64,000 nt of DNA from Saitoella complicata NRRL Y-17804 (GCF_001661265.1 NW_017567021.1:124001-188000), one strand, 5' to 3'; shown: positions 50,664-61,516, counted from the stretch's first letter. A program made the numbers and translations. The notes: generated from the letters alone by a model not told the origin.

Positions 50664-52679
50664 CTATCCCTGCGCCTCCTCCCCCTCCACCGAATTACTC
50701 TTATGCTTCGGCACAAACTCCCACCCCTCCCCAACCGGCCCCAAAAACATCTCACTAAGCTTAACCCAATCCCCACACCTCCCACTCCCCAACATCTCCT
50801 CAACCCCATCCCTCGCCCTCCACCTCGGTGCCCGCTCCCTCATACTCGGCTTCCATCCCTCCTCAAGCACGGAGACAGGGATATAGCGATGCATAAACGA
50901 CATCGATTCACAGAGGAATCGGCGAGTTGTCGCGATACCGTGCGCGTCTGCACCCCAGTATTCGAGCCCGTGGTTAGCGAAGTCGCGGAGGATATCGAGG
51001 CGTTGGGTTGGTGTTTTGTCGATATGCTGCCCCCTTTCGATCTCCTCGAAAATCCAGGGTTTGATTAACGCACCACGCGCAATCATGGCTGCATCGACAC
51101 CCGTCCCAAGCGCATTATGCCAATCCTCAAACGTATAGATATCCCCATTGCCCACGAACGCCATCGGGGGAAACTCCCCCTCCTCCGCCTGTACACCCCG
51201 GATATCACTCGCCGCCTCGCCCGCCCGTGCAGATGCGACCATCTCCGCACAACTCTGAATATACCCCCAATCCGCACTCCGCGTATACCTCTGCTGCCGA
51301 CTCCGCCCATGTAGCGTCACGGCCTGCACACCACCCAACGTCTCCTCCCTCAACCTCTTTATCAAATTCAGCGCAGTCGGGTGGCCGTCCCGCGTTCCTG
51401 TGCGGATTTTGACGGTTATCGGGATTTGGGCGGAGACTTGTGACATTCCGCGCGCCATGCGGAGGAGTTTTAGGGGGGAGTCGAGGAGGGCTGAGCCGGC
51501 ACCTTGGTGGTATACGAGATCGATTGGACAGCCGGAGTTGAGGTCGATGAAGTCGATATCATCACATAACGTGCTCAACGCCTCTGCAGCCTGTACGTTA
51601 TTCCGAATCTTCCCACCCGCGATCTGTACACCGTACCTCCCGCCCGCACTTCTCTCAGAAATATGAGCCCGAGGCAATGCCCACTCCGGTTGATGCCCCT
51701 GCAATAACGGCGCACTCAACCCCATCTCGGAGACGGTCACGTCCGCACCAAACGATTTACAGATCCGGCGGAAGGGGATGTTTCCTACTGTCGTTAGTGG
51801 AGCGAGGATTTTTGCGCCGGAGAGGTGGAGGCGGTGTTTTTCTTGGGGGCGGTAGCGGGATTCGAGGTAGGTTGCGCGTTGGTCTGCTAGGTCGTCCGGG
51901 GTTGGGCCGGGGCCTGACTCGGCGGAGGAGGGTTGGGCGTCGGTGGTCTTCGCATTTTCGGGGGTTTGGTTGATTTTGGCACGAGCTGCATCCGCCCTCT
52001 TCGCTTCCTCGATCTCTTTCTCAAGCTCAGCCATATACACCTCACTCTTGGGTAGTTTCATCTCATGCGTCCTCAACGCCTTCTGCGCATCCCTCCCCAC
52101 AACATTCAAATAATCACCCTCATGCGTTCTCGCCCTCTCCTCATCCACCACGAGCTTCCACGTGCTCATATCATCCTCCACGACTTTTTCTACATGACCA
52201 CTGAGGAAACGGCACTTCCAGCCGGCGTCACAGCGACCGGTTGAGGCGAAGACGGGACAGGTGGGGGAGATGTCGGGGGGTTTGGAGGCGAGGTAGGTGG
52301 GGATTGAGTGGGTGAATTTGCAGGAGGCGCCGAACGGGCAGGGTTTGTTCAGCGCGGTATTGCCGCAGAGCTTGATACCCGACTCGCCGGGGTTGTTGAA
52401 TTTTCGGTTCTTGTTTTGTCCGCGTTTTCGCTTTTTCTCCCTGCTGGAGCCGGCGGGGGCGGGGTCGGGGGCGGTGACGTAGTTTGTCGCTGGATCGCGT
52501 TCGGAGGCGTCTTCGGGTGCGGTCACGGCGGCAGCAGCAGCAGCTGGGGATTCGCGAGGGAGGAGGTACTCTTTCTTGATCCGGGCGTATCCGGGTTGGC
52601 TGCGGTAGTACTCGGCCAGGGCGTCGGGATCGCTCAGCGTGCCTGACTGCTGACTCGTGTCCACAGCATCATCAGACAT
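50664..52679 (-). CDS. DUS3: tRNA-dihydrouridine(47) synthase, Dus3
   Basis: A complete 671-residue intronless protein. Two CCCH zinc fingers lie at about residues 103-160 (CGNTALNKPCPFGASCKFTH and the CPVFASTGRCDAGWKCRF segment with a later His), the hallmark of Dus3. The FMN-dependent Dus barrel follows from about 285: LSGAKILAPLTTVGNIPFR, DLNSGCPIDLVYHQGAGSALL with the catalytic Cys, VKIRTGTRDGH, TLHGRSRQQRYTR, GNGDI and IARGALIKPWIFEEI. A helical tRNA-binding domain ends the protein. Dus3 reduces U47 of cytoplasmic tRNAs and some mRNA sites. It lies 106 bp downstream of the GST-like gene on the same strand. Confidence 0.95.
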   Translation of the reverse strand: MSDDAVDTSQQSGTLSDPDALAEYYRSQPGYARIKKEYLLPRESPAAAAAAVTAPEDASERDPATNYVTAPDPAPAGSSREKKRKRGQNKNRKFNNPGESGIKLCGNTALNKPCPFGASCKFTHSIPTYLASKPPDISPTCPVFASTGRCDAGWKCRFLSGHVEKVVEDDMSTWKLVVDEERARTHEGDYLNVVGRDAQKALRTHEMKLPKSEVYMAELEKEIEEAKRADAARAKINQTPENAKTTDAQPSSAESGPGPTPDDLADQRATYLESRYRPQEKHRLHLSGAKILAPLTTVGNIPFRRICKSFGADVTVSEMGLSAPLLQGHQPEWALPRAHISERSAGGRYGVQIAGGKIRNNVQAAEALSTLCDDIDFIDLNSGCPIDLVYHQGAGSALLDSPLKLLRMARGMSQVSAQIPITVKIRTGTRDGHPTALNLIKRLREETLGGVQAVTLHGRSRQQRYTRSADWGYIQSCAEMVASARAGEAASDIRGVQAEEGEFPPMAFVGNGDIYTFEDWHNALGTGVDAAMIARGALIKPWIFEEIERGQHIDKTPTQRLDILRDFANHGLEYWGADAHGIATTRRFLCESMSFMHRYIPVSVLEEGWKPSMRERAPRWRARDGVEEMLGSGRCGDWVKLSEMFLGPVGEGWEFVPKHKSNSVEGEEAQG

Positions 52680-52785
52680 GGTTGGTGGTTACGTTGCTTG
52701 TTCTCACGCGTACGTTCTGCTTTTCTTGCTGGGACAGGCACGATGCAGGCACGGTGCAGGGACAGAGATATTGCGAGAGATAAAG

Positions 52786-53556
52786 CTACACCATCCATTT
52801 CTCGCACCCGTCCCAGACGCTTCTGAGCCACGACACTTCCGCACCCTCGTCTTGGTCTTTCGCCATTATTCTTGCCCAGTCTGCGGGACAGACGGCTTTG
52901 ATCCATCCCAGACATGCAACGAGTATGAAATCCGCATACCCCGGCCCCCCATCACCACCCAAAAACCTCTCACCCCCACTCGGTTGTAGCCCCCTGAGTG
53001 TCGTTCTCAGCTCCGCCCAAATCCTCTCCTGTTCCTCCACCGGCGCGAGGAGTGATTCGATGTCCTTCCCGAGCCAGCGTTGACGTGATTGACGGAAATA
53101 TACCTGACCCCGCTCGTCCAGGATGTGCGGCAACACGGGCCATATGACAGTGCGCGCGGGGGTGATGACTTCTTCGAAGATTTTTTGTCCTATGGCTTTC
53201 GCCATCTCCAAATCACCCAACATCGTAGCTTTTTCCGGCCAGTGTTTTTGGACCCATCCCAAAATCCCCCACGTACCACTGACAGCCTCTCCCTCACCCT
53301 CCCCACCCGGCACCAGCAACACAGGCACCGTCCACCCCGGCCCCCGTTCCCACCCCCCCACCGGTTCCACCCCCTCCAAACCCAGATCAGCCAGCGTGGG
53401 CTCGATATCAGGGTACGAGAGGAATTCGGTGCGGAATGGGATGTTGAGGTAGTTTAGGAGGAGACGGGTGCGGAGGGTGTGCGGGGACCATTGGGGCGGT
53501 TGGAGGCTTGAGAGGAGGTCGTAGAGGAGGAGGGGTGGGTCGGTGGTGGTTGCCAT
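52786..53556 (-). CDS. Glutathione S-transferase-like protein
   Basis: A 256-residue intronless protein. The N-terminus (LLLYDLLSSLQPPQWSPHTLRTRLLLNYLNIPFRTEF) is a thioredoxin-like GST_N fold, with VPVLL at the cis-Pro position; the C-terminal half is helical (GST_C), with FLGGDGGPGYADFILVACLGWIK containing the conserved Asp of GST_C. It resembles the fungal GST group related to LigE/FuA-type etherases, which often has a serine catalytic residue. The substrate is unknown; detoxification or a secondary-metabolism step is possible. Confidence 0.8.
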   Translation of the reverse strand: MATTTDPPLLLYDLLSSLQPPQWSPHTLRTRLLLNYLNIPFRTEFLSYPDIEPTLADLGLEGVEPVGGWERGPGWTVPVLLVPGGEGEGEAVSGTWGILGWVQKHWPEKATMLGDLEMAKAIGQKIFEEVITPARTVIWPVLPHILDERGQVYFRQSRQRWLGKDIESLLAPVEEQERIWAELRTTLRGLQPSGGERFLGGDGGPGYADFILVACLGWIKAVCPADWARIMAKDQDEGAEVSWLRSVWDGCEKWMV

Positions 53557-54030
53557 TGGGCGGGAGAAGGAGGAGAGTGGGAGTGGTGAATGCAGGCAGC
53601 GATGGGCTGGTGAAGCAAGTGAAGCAATTGCAATACAACACGCAGGCGGTGATCGCGTTCAAGTGTTACTGGGAGTAGTTGACACTGCCGTGAGCCAACG
53701 TTATCGATATCGGATGCCTATCTATAGCCATTGTCCCGACGACCTGAACTTCAGACCGATCGCGAGGAAGAACAGCTGGAATGAATGCCATTAAAAAAGC
53801 GTTATGAAACGTTACAACCCCCCTATATGCTCCCACCATACACTGTTTGCTGTCCGTAGGCCTTGCCGTGATACCCCGCGTCATAGCGTCACCGACTGTA
53901 CCGTACGGTTGACTCGCGCTCACAAACCGAACACCGGAATCGCAATTGATCCACCATCAGCGCTGAACTGCCCCCATACATCCTCCGTCTGCCCTCCGGA
54001 TCCACGCGTACGAGCACGACGACGACGACA
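53557..54030. other. Divergent promoter, GST-like / VPS35
   Basis: 474 bp between two start codons. No gene and no strong TATA box are visible. Confidence 0.5.
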
Positions 54031-56788
54031 ATGTCCGCTCAACAACCCCCCGCTCCCACACCCGAGGAACAAGCACGCCTCCTCGATGAAGCACTGACGA
54101 GCGTACGACTACAAAGCGCACAAATGCGGAAATGTCTCGATAGTAATCGATTGATGGACGCGTTGAAACATGCTAGTACCGCATTGAGTGAATTGAGGAG
54201 CTCGAGTTTAGGGCCGAAGCAGTATTATGAGTTGTGTATGTAGCACCCCCCCGAACACTCTCCTGGTTCGATGGGACGAGCGCTAATGAATGATGGTGGG
54301 CATAGATATGTCGATTTTTGATGTGTTGAGGTATCTTTCGACGTATCTTCACGAAGCGCATTTAGCCGGCCGACACCACCTTGCGGATCTTTACGAACTC
54401 GTGCAGTATGCTGGTAATATCGTTCCGAGGTTGTACCTCATGATTACGGTTGGGGCGGTATATATGGGTATCCCGGACGCACCCGTGAAGGAGATCATGC
54501 GAGACATGATGGAGATGAGTCGTGGTGTCCAGCATCCTATCAGGTATGCGTTAGTGATGAATCGGGTATACACCCGCTCTTACTAATCCATGAATCTATA
54601 GAGGATTGTTCCTCCGTCACTACCTCTCCGGCCAGACCAGGGACCACCTCCCGACCTCCCAAACCCCCGACGACCCCCGCGGAAACCTAACCGACAGCAC
54701 CTCCTTCATCCTCACCAACTTCATCGAAATGAACAAACTCTGGGTCCGCCTCCAATACCAAGGCCACTCCCGCGACCGCGCAAAGCGTACCCAAGAACGC
54801 CGCGAACTCCGCATCCTCGTCGGCACAAACCTCGTCCGACTCTCGCAAATCGACGGTCTCGGCCTCAAAGAATACTCCGAAGACTTACTCCCGCAGATTC
54901 TGGAGCAGGTGGTACAATGCCGGGATCAATTGGCGCAGGAGTATTTGATGGAAGTTATTATTCAGGTGTTTCCGGATGAGTGGCATTTGAGGACGCTAGG
55001 GCAGTTGTTGGAGGCGACGAAGAATTTGGGGCCGGGGGTTGATGTGAAGGGGGTTGTTGGGGCGATGGTTGATCGGTTGGCGGCGTATGCTGCAAGGGAG
55101 GCCGAGGCTGATTCCAATAAGGAGGACAATGTGGAAAATGTGGAACAAGGCGTGGAAAAGTTGGACCTCAACAACGGTGAGGAAAAGAGTGAAGGGGAGA
55201 ATGGAGAGAAGGAGGAGAGATATAGGGGTATCCCGGTTTCGGTACCCTTGTTCGACATCTTTTGGACGCAGATCACCTCCCTGATTACTGCTCGTCCGGA
55301 TTCTCTTACGATCACCGATATCTCCGCTCTCCTGTTGTCGATGACGAACCTCGCCCTCAACTGCTACCCAGAGAAACTCGACTACATCGACAAGATCCTC
55401 GCGTACGCCCGTACCAAGGCCAACGAAGCCAAAGAGGGTGATCCGCAGAACTTCAGAAGCGCGGAGACTACCAATAACTTCTTGGGCCTCTTGTTAGCGC
55501 CGGTTAGGGGGTATGAGACGCTCTTGACCGTACTCAAGTTGGAGAATTTTACGAAGTTTTTGGAGGGGATGGAGGAGGGTACACGACGCTCCGTCGCCGC
55601 TGAGGTCACACGGGCTACCCTCCGCTCCGGAACTCCGATCGAGACCCCGGAGGACGTGGAGGGTGTACTCGAGTTGTGTAAGGTCTTGATCACGGATAGC
55701 GGAGCACAAGCAAATTATCCACAAGTCGCAGGTAAACGCGGTGATTCGGAAGACATTATCGAAGAACAAGGATGGCTCGCACGAATGGTTCATCTATTCC
55801 GCAGCGAAGATCTGGATACGCAGCTCAAGCTGCTACAAACCGCGCGGAAGGCTCTTGCAGAGGGTGGAGAGAGGATGAGGTATACCAGCCCTGCACTCGT
55901 TACTGTCGGGTTGAGATTGGCGAGGAGTTGGAAGGGGAGGGAAGGGGTGGACGAGGAGTGGACACAGAAGGCGGGTGCGGTGTATAAGTTCGTGCATCAG
56001 ATCATCACGGCGCTCTCGAACCGCGTCGGAGCCGCCGCAGAAATGTGTTTCCAGCTCTACATCTTCGCGGGACAAATCGCCGATCAAGGTGGTGCGTTCG
56101 AGGAGATCGCGTACGAGTTCTTTGCGCAGGCGTTCGTGGTGTATGAGGAGTCTATCTCCGAGAGCCGTGCACAGTTCCAGGCTGTATCGTCGTTGTCGAG
56201 GGCGTTACAGAGAACTAGACATTTCGGGGGAGAGAACTACGATACGCTCATTACGAAGTGTGCGTTGCATGGGAGTAAGTTGTTGAAGAAGCCGGATCAG
56301 TGTCGGGCTGTGTATCTGGCGAGCCATTTGTGGTGGCAGACGGATGGTGATGCACCGGAAACGGGAACCGAGGACGAAAATGGAGAGGAGAAGAAGGGAA
56401 GCTCGGGGGAGTTGTGCTGTGTGCCGAATCGCGTGTTGGAGTGTCTTCAGCGTGCGTTGAAGATCGCTGATGCGTGTATGGATACGCAAACGAGTGTTTC
56501 GCTCTTTGTCGAGATCCTGGATCAGTTCATTTATTATTATGAGCGACAGACAGAATCGGTGAGTTTCGCCCCTGAGATTCATGATATAGCGGAAGGTTTA
56601 GGTACCATATACTGACACGTGCGCGGTAGATTACTCCGAAGTTCATTAACGGCCTCATCGAGTTGTGTCAGCAGAATATCGCGAATATGGAGCCGCCTAG
56701 GAATGAGCATTTCGAGCGGACGTTGAAGTATATTGAGGTCAGGAGGGGGGGGGATGATCGGTGGATGAGCATTTCTGTTGGGCACTAG
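54031..56788 (+). CDS. VPS35: Retromer subunit Vps35
   Basis: Four exons (54031-54235, 54306-54543, 54602-56558, 56630-56788) encode 852 residues. Introns are 70, 58 (TTACTAATC branch) and 71 nt (TACTGAC branch), each phase-checked. Vps35 is the helical solenoid scaffold of the retromer, which returns receptors from endosomes to the Golgi. The Vps26-binding signature [11 protein letters not shown] is created across intron 2, and [17 protein letters not shown] and [12 protein letters not shown] match the family start, middle and Vps29-binding end. An acidic insert (about 185-215) is normal for fungal Vps35. The last exon has a run of nine G (56745-56753) after YIEV, so the final 17 residues depend on that count being right. 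Confidence 0.93.
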
Positions 56789-57866
56789 AATGGAGATGAG
56801 GAACGATGTTGGGGAGGTTTGCACGGAAAGAAGGAAGAAACGATGGTGTTGTGTTCTTGGCGTTTGTGTACGATTGGGATATACAACACCAAATGTTACG
56901 TTTATGGTAAGCAGCGAGGCTGGGTTGTCCAAATCCATATCGATGTGGTATTTCGATGCGAGAGCCAAGCTTTTTAATCAATTGAGCCGTGTCTCCCTTC
57001 TCTGATCCGCGGAGTACTCTCACGGCGTTTGAAAATCTCTCTGAGGCATCGAGAACGATATCCATGCATATGATTTCCCCACGGTTACAGCTATAGCATC
57101 GCGGAAAAACGGCCTCGATGTGTACGGCAGGTGTACCAGCCGTGAAGATGCATATTTCCCGATCTGATAATTTAGGATGCCGAAGAAGGGACGCACCTTG
57201 GAATTGGGGACGGTGGTGAAGGGCCCAAGGCTGCGAGTATATCCCTCATGCCTGCCCCAGCGGCTTCTCCACAGCCACCCAGGTCCTCCCGCAATCCACG
57301 AGCGTTCTTAGAGGAGAAACTGGCATCTAGACCTGACCGTTCACTACCGTTGTCTGCCGTGGTCCCTTCTAGTTTGGTGGTCCCTTCATGCAACGCTCTT
57401 CTAAAAACGCGCACGGACCGTCCGAGGCGCGCCCCGGTCGACCGGTCAACTGCTGAGCCCTCTTGGATCCTCGAAGCGTCCAAAACCTAGTCGACGCCGA
57501 GATCTGACACAGCCCAAAAGATCGTCCAATTTCATGCAAAGCATGGGCAATATGACAATGTCATCGTGCAGTTGGATTTTCGTAGCGCCTCGGCGGCTGG
57601 CAATCATGGTGAGGTCCTGGAAGGGAATAAAAAGGATTGGCACCTCGGCGGGCTGGCGTTCGAGTTTTCGTACGATACGAGCTGATCCGGATCCGCGCAT
57701 CACCAGCTGAGCTCACGAATACGAACAGTACATACCCGTACTTTCTGTGGTTGTTGTGCCATTAACCTTGTTTGATCTACGCGAACCGAGCGTTAAGGTT
57801 TGGTTTCGAGAAGTTCTACTAGGAACGTCGGAGACTTTCTTCCACCACCACACACTGTCATAACGG
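56789..57866. other. 1.1-kb intergenic region, VPS35 / LamG gene
   Basis: Overlapping short frames on both strands (57172-57483 minus, 57248-57490 plus) are mirror images of GC-rich sequence without family motifs. The right 150 bp is the promoter of the LamG gene. Nothing else is recognised. Confidence 0.5.
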
Positions 57867-58712
57867 ATGCGATTCCTTCAATTCGCGATGGCGACTCTGG
57901 CTGTCGCAACTGCGACTCAGGCCTATTCAACCTATGACAAGAAGATCCTGTCCGACTCTCCCGTCCTCTACCTCTGCATGGATCCCGCCAGCTCCTCCAC
58001 TGTTGATGGCAACTCCACCGAGAAAGACCTGTCGGGTTCGGGTACGGAAGCACTCTACAACTGCGACTGTGGGACAATGATGTCAGCACACCTTCCCAAC
58101 GGCGACAAAGCCGTCAACTTCACCGGCACGCAATATCTCGAAGTTGCATCCTCCCCCAACTACTCCATCCCCACCACCGGCGGTCTCACCCTCGAAGCCT
58201 GGATCGCGCCCTCGACGTTGCAGTTCGCTGACGATGAGTCGACTGGTTATGTCCACTGGCTGTCAAAGGGCACGACGCAAGCTCCGGAATGGGTGTTGAG
58301 GATCTACTCGTACAACAACACCGAGAACCGTCCAAACCGAATCTCGGCATACGCGTTTAATCAAACTGGTGGGTTTGGATCGGGCTCGTACTTCCAGGAT
58401 GCGGTGACGGTGAACCAATGGATCCACGTTGTCGGCTCCTACAACCAGACCGCGTCGACAAAATATCCCCGCGGGTACGTCAAGATTTACAAAAATGGAA
58501 TCCTCCGCGGTACCACCGGTTTGGATCAATACAACACAGTCCCCTGGTCCGGCACGGACCCCCTCCGCGTCGGTACCCGCGACTTCCGCTCATTCTTCGA
58601 GGGAGCGATTGGCAAAGTAGCTGTGTACCCTCGAGAACTGGACGCATCGACGATTATGGGGCACTATGAGGCGATGACGAGTAACGGAACAGCGTACATG
58701 TATTCGTATTGA
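57867..58712 (+). CDS. Secreted LamG/concanavalin-A-like domain protein
   Basis: A 281-residue intronless protein with a signal peptide (MRFLQFAMATLAVATATQAYS). The mature part is a single LamG/Laminin_G_3 jelly-roll: the start pattern SDSPVLYLCMDPAS with a disrupted 'Y.LDE' motif, NFTGTQYLEVASSPNYS, LTLEAWIAPS, WIHVVGSYNQT, VKIYKNGIL and GAIGKVAVYPRELDASTIMGHYEA. Such domains bind sugars or proteins at the cell surface. Several N-x-S/T sequons suggest glycosylation. No catalytic residues of GH16 enzymes (ExDxxE) are present, so it is not predicted to be a glucanase. Biological role unknown. Confidence 0.78.
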   Translation: MRFLQFAMATLAVATATQAYSTYDKKILSDSPVLYLCMDPASSSTVDGNSTEKDLSGSGTEALYNCDCGTMMSAHLPNGDKAVNFTGTQYLEVASSPNYSIPTTGGLTLEAWIAPSTLQFADDESTGYVHWLSKGTTQAPEWVLRIYSYNNTENRPNRISAYAFNQTGGFGSGSYFQDAVTVNQWIHVVGSYNQTASTKYPRGYVKIYKNGILRGTTGLDQYNTVPWSGTDPLRVGTRDFRSFFEGAIGKVAVYPRELDASTIMGHYEAMTSNGTAYMYSY

Positions 58713-59079
58713 CTAGTCAATACGGTTCTTGTTGTTAGTCTTGGGATGTTGATGAAGGGTGAGTTGAAGAGGGATTGGAAGGAGTGGAGTTGACAATTAA
58801 TGAGGAAGGTACCAAGATATGGTACCTGTATTTACTTAGGATAGATTAGCATACCTTTTTCCAATAGCATACATCCACAGCTTCTACGTTAATGTCTTTG
58901 CACCGATTGCGCAGTCATCGTTCACATACACTTCGCACGCGTGGGATCAAGAAAAACGGAAAACCAAGTACAAGCACAAAGTCAAATTCCGATGGAGAAA
59001 ACGCCGGGTATACCTCTACCGAATGTGAAAAAGACCAACACTACATACTAGGATCATTACAACTCATCCCCTACCGTCA
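58713..59079. other. Intergenic region, LamG / DUO1 3' ends
   Basis: 367 bp between converging genes. A plus-strand frame running from 58892 across DUO1 is antisense shadow and is not called. Confidence 0.6.
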
Positions 59080-59877
59080 TCACCGCGTGCTTCCCATAGG
59101 CTTCCTCAACGTAGACGTACTCGTTCCCCGAACCCGACTCACAGTCCCCGTTCCGCCCCTCGTACTCGCCGTACCCGTTCCTGTCGCAGCATCCCTCGTA
59201 CTGCCAATCATGCTCGAACCTCTACCAACCCCACGGCGGATACCACTCGATGTCGAACTTGTCGTACTCGTCTCCGAGGGCGTGATACGTCCATACCCCG
59301 AACTCCGCACAACAGGCTTCGTCGTCCCACGAATCGTCCTTCCACCACGAGTTCCAGTTCCAGCGGACGACGTGGGTGCCGAATTAGCTGCCGCGGCTCG
59401 TGCGACACGTTCCTCCTCCGCCCGTTGTCTCGCTTCCCGTTCACGGACTTCTGCTTCGGCTCTCGCGCGCTCGGCAGCGATTTGCGCAGCTTGTTCCCGT
59501 TCACGGTGTTGTTGCGCATACAGCGTCTCCGCCTCCGCTCTCTCCAAATCTGCACTGGCGCCCTGCCATCGCGAATCGAGGAGTAATCTTTGCGTGTGGT
59601 CTGCTTGCGAGAGTACGCGGATCCACAAGTCGAGGAGACGGTTTGTGGAGTGGACGGTATGTGCGACGTGGGTCATGTTGGACTCGGTTGATTGGAGGGA
59701 GGAGAGGACGGTTTTGATGGTGTTGTTGAGGGCTCTGACGCCGGCGAGTTCGGCTTGGAGGTGGGCGTCGCGGGGGGAGATGTCATCTTGGGGGTCCGAG
59801 GAGGAGGGGTTGGGGTTGTGGAGTTGAAGGTCGGCGAGACGGAGAGGGATATCGCGTTCTTCGCGGTCGTAGGACAT
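59080..59877 (-). CDS. DUO1: DASH complex subunit Duo1
   Basis: A 265-residue intronless protein. The ATG at 59875-59877 gives MSYDREERDIPLRLADLQLHNP; an upstream in-frame TTG is not used. The Duo1 domain (about residues 45-120) reads LNNTIKTVLSSLQSTESNM, then TVHSTNRLLDLWIRVLSQADHTQRLL, the family signature. A Glu/Arg/Ala coiled coil follows (125-170), then a Ser/Thr/Gly/Arg-rich basic tail probably contacting microtubules. Duo1 belongs to the ten-protein DASH/Dam1 ring that couples kinetochores to microtubule ends. It shares a 440-bp divergent promoter with the Rum1-like gene. Confidence 0.9.
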   Translation of the reverse strand: MSYDREERDIPLRLADLQLHNPNPSSSDPQDDISPRDAHLQAELAGVRALNNTIKTVLSSLQSTESNMTHVAHTVHSTNRLLDLWIRVLSQADHTQRLLLDSRWQGASADLERAEAETLYAQQHREREQAAQIAAERARAEAEVREREARQRAEEERVARAAAANSAPTSSAGTGTRGGRTIRGTTKPVVRSSGYGRITPSETSTTSSTSSGIRRGVGRGSSMIGSTRDAATGTGTASTRGGTGTVSRVRGTSTSTLRKPMGSTR

Positions 59878-60317
59878 TTTGGAGTATTCGAAAGTCAATT
59901 GAACAAATGCGACCGAGAAAGGTTATGGTGTTTTGACAGGCGCTTCAGTACGGCATGGGGGTGCAGTGTAAACACTGAGGTTATTCTGAGAAGTAAATCG
60001 AGAAAGCATATAAAAATCACCATTGTTTTCAAAAGTTATATCCATAAATCCTACTGTACTCCAAGATTGTCGTACAGAGATCACCATAACACGTACCCAA
60101 TTGAGAAAACAGATGAAGGGGCTGGTCAACGCGCTCAACCGCGTCCTTCAGCAAACTACTGCACAGAACAGCGAACCTCCATCCAAACACCTTATACCCT
60201 TTGACGAATACCGAGCAGGCTCATCGTTCGTCAATTACTTCCTCTTTTCACGACTTCTACGGCGCTACACTGCGTTTTCCAACGATACCAATACCCGCAC
60301 CACGAAGAACGATTGAG
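59878..60317. promoter_or_regulatory. Divergent promoter, DUO1 / Rum1-like gene
   Basis: 440 bp between two start codons of cell-cycle genes. I see no exact MluI cell-cycle box (ACGCGT); the region is AT-richer than its neighbours. Confidence 0.4.
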
Positions 60318-61103
60318 ATGACTGCATCACCCTCAACCCCACCCTCTCGATTCCTCCGCAGCACAGGCGCTCATTCACCTCCTCCAACACCTCTCCACGG
60401 AGCACGGTATGATCCGGACACACACATCACTCGCCGGCCTACACCTCGGCCTACCTGCTCTGGCACTGCGTCAAGAAGAGGAGCACAGGCACAGATAAAG
60501 GAGATGGAGCAGCAAGTACGACCAGTACCCCAAGGCCTCGCAACACCAATGAAAACACCCGCAAGAAAGCGCATGAATGCGCTGGATACTGTGGGTGGTC
60601 GTACGAGCCGAGTTCTCTTTCCCGTCCCAGAGGCACCTGTGGGTGATATCGATATCTTCACCGACTCCCGAGATCGTGTACCAACCCTCGACAGCGATCC
60701 CTCAAATCCATTCAATGCATCACCGATGCCCTCGTCGCCCTCAGCAAATACCCGGTCAAAGTCAAGAAGACCGGTGCCAGGTGCGCCGAGCGAGGATGGC
60801 ATGGTCTACGTCTTCCGCGGCAAAAAAGTCGTCCGTAAGGCACCAACGACACCCTCTTTCGCCGACGATCTCGAACCCACCCGACTCTTCGCTCCACCTC
60901 CGGCCGCAGAAAGGCCGATCTCGAGTGGAAGCGCAATGGACCTCGACGAGCCCGATCTCGTCCCAGCCACGCCTGCACGAAGAGTCGAGAAGAAGAGAAA
61001 AGTGGAATTCGAGCCCATTACGCCCATTACGGGACATAGGTCGCGTGTTATGCAGGGTGAGGTGGAGGGTGAGGGTGTGAGGAAGAGGTTGAGGTTTGCT
61101 TAA
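60318..61103 (+). CDS. Rum1/Sic1-type cyclin-dependent kinase inhibitor
   Basis: A 261-residue intronless, disordered protein starting at the ATG at 60318. The stretch EDGMVYVFRGKKVVRK (about residues 159-174) resembles the inhibitory core of S. pombe Rum1 (remembered as 'DGLYYVFRGKRIKK'). Upstream lie a Rum1-like PMKTPARKR and an SNPFN motif. More than eight Ser/Thr-Pro sites (PSTPP, SPPPTP, PTPR, ATPMKTP, TTPS, PATP, PITP) could be CDK phospho-sites priming SCF degradation. KKRK is a likely nuclear signal and the terminal KRLRF fits an RxL cyclin-docking motif. Family assignment is by motif recall; general disorder makes it less certain than for enzymes. Confidence 0.62.
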   Translation: MTASPSTPPSRFLRSTGAHSPPPTPLHGARYDPDTHITRRPTPRPTCSGTASRRGAQAQIKEMEQQVRPVPQGLATPMKTPARKRMNALDTVGGRTSRVLFPVPEAPVGDIDIFTDSRDRVPTLDSDPSNPFNASPMPSSPSANTRSKSRRPVPGAPSEDGMVYVFRGKKVVRKAPTTPSFADDLEPTRLFAPPPAAERPISSGSAMDLDEPDLVPATPARRVEKKRKVEFEPITPITGHRSRVMQGEVEGEGVRKRLRFA

Positions 61104-61516
61104 GCTTCATGACGCTCGCTTGGGACTTTCTTTCTCTTCGTTGGGGGGGTTGCTGGCGACTTCCCTCCACGCTTTCTTCAGGACTTTTTCTTTTAGACGC
61201 CTTTTATTCCAGTATCGGTTACAGCAAGGATTTGGTAGGATAGGTTTTTTGTGCGTTACATTACTAGCGGAGGCAGTATGGAAGGTAGGAAAAGTGGGAC
61301 GAGCCTACCATTAGGATAGCCAATTGAAAGATGTCATATCTTTTACCATGCCATGTCAAGTCCTCCTCATTTGATTATGATTGGCCATTCGTACAGGGGT
61401 GTACGTAGACGTACGGACAACTCGTGGTTCAGATGATGCAAATTTTTGATTACGATCTCCTGCCAACGAACGTATGCTGCTTCGCCTATACCACCACTAA
61501 ATCACCCGAGCCCCAT
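61104..61516. other. Convergent intergenic region
   Basis: 413 bp, T-rich on the left as a 3' UTR. No gene is visible. Confidence 0.55.

Noticed and set aside
58892-59827. 311-codon plus-strand frame overlapping DUO1
   Set aside because: It is antisense to the Duo1 coiled coil and Ser/Thr-rich tail; the minus-strand product carries the Duo1 signature.
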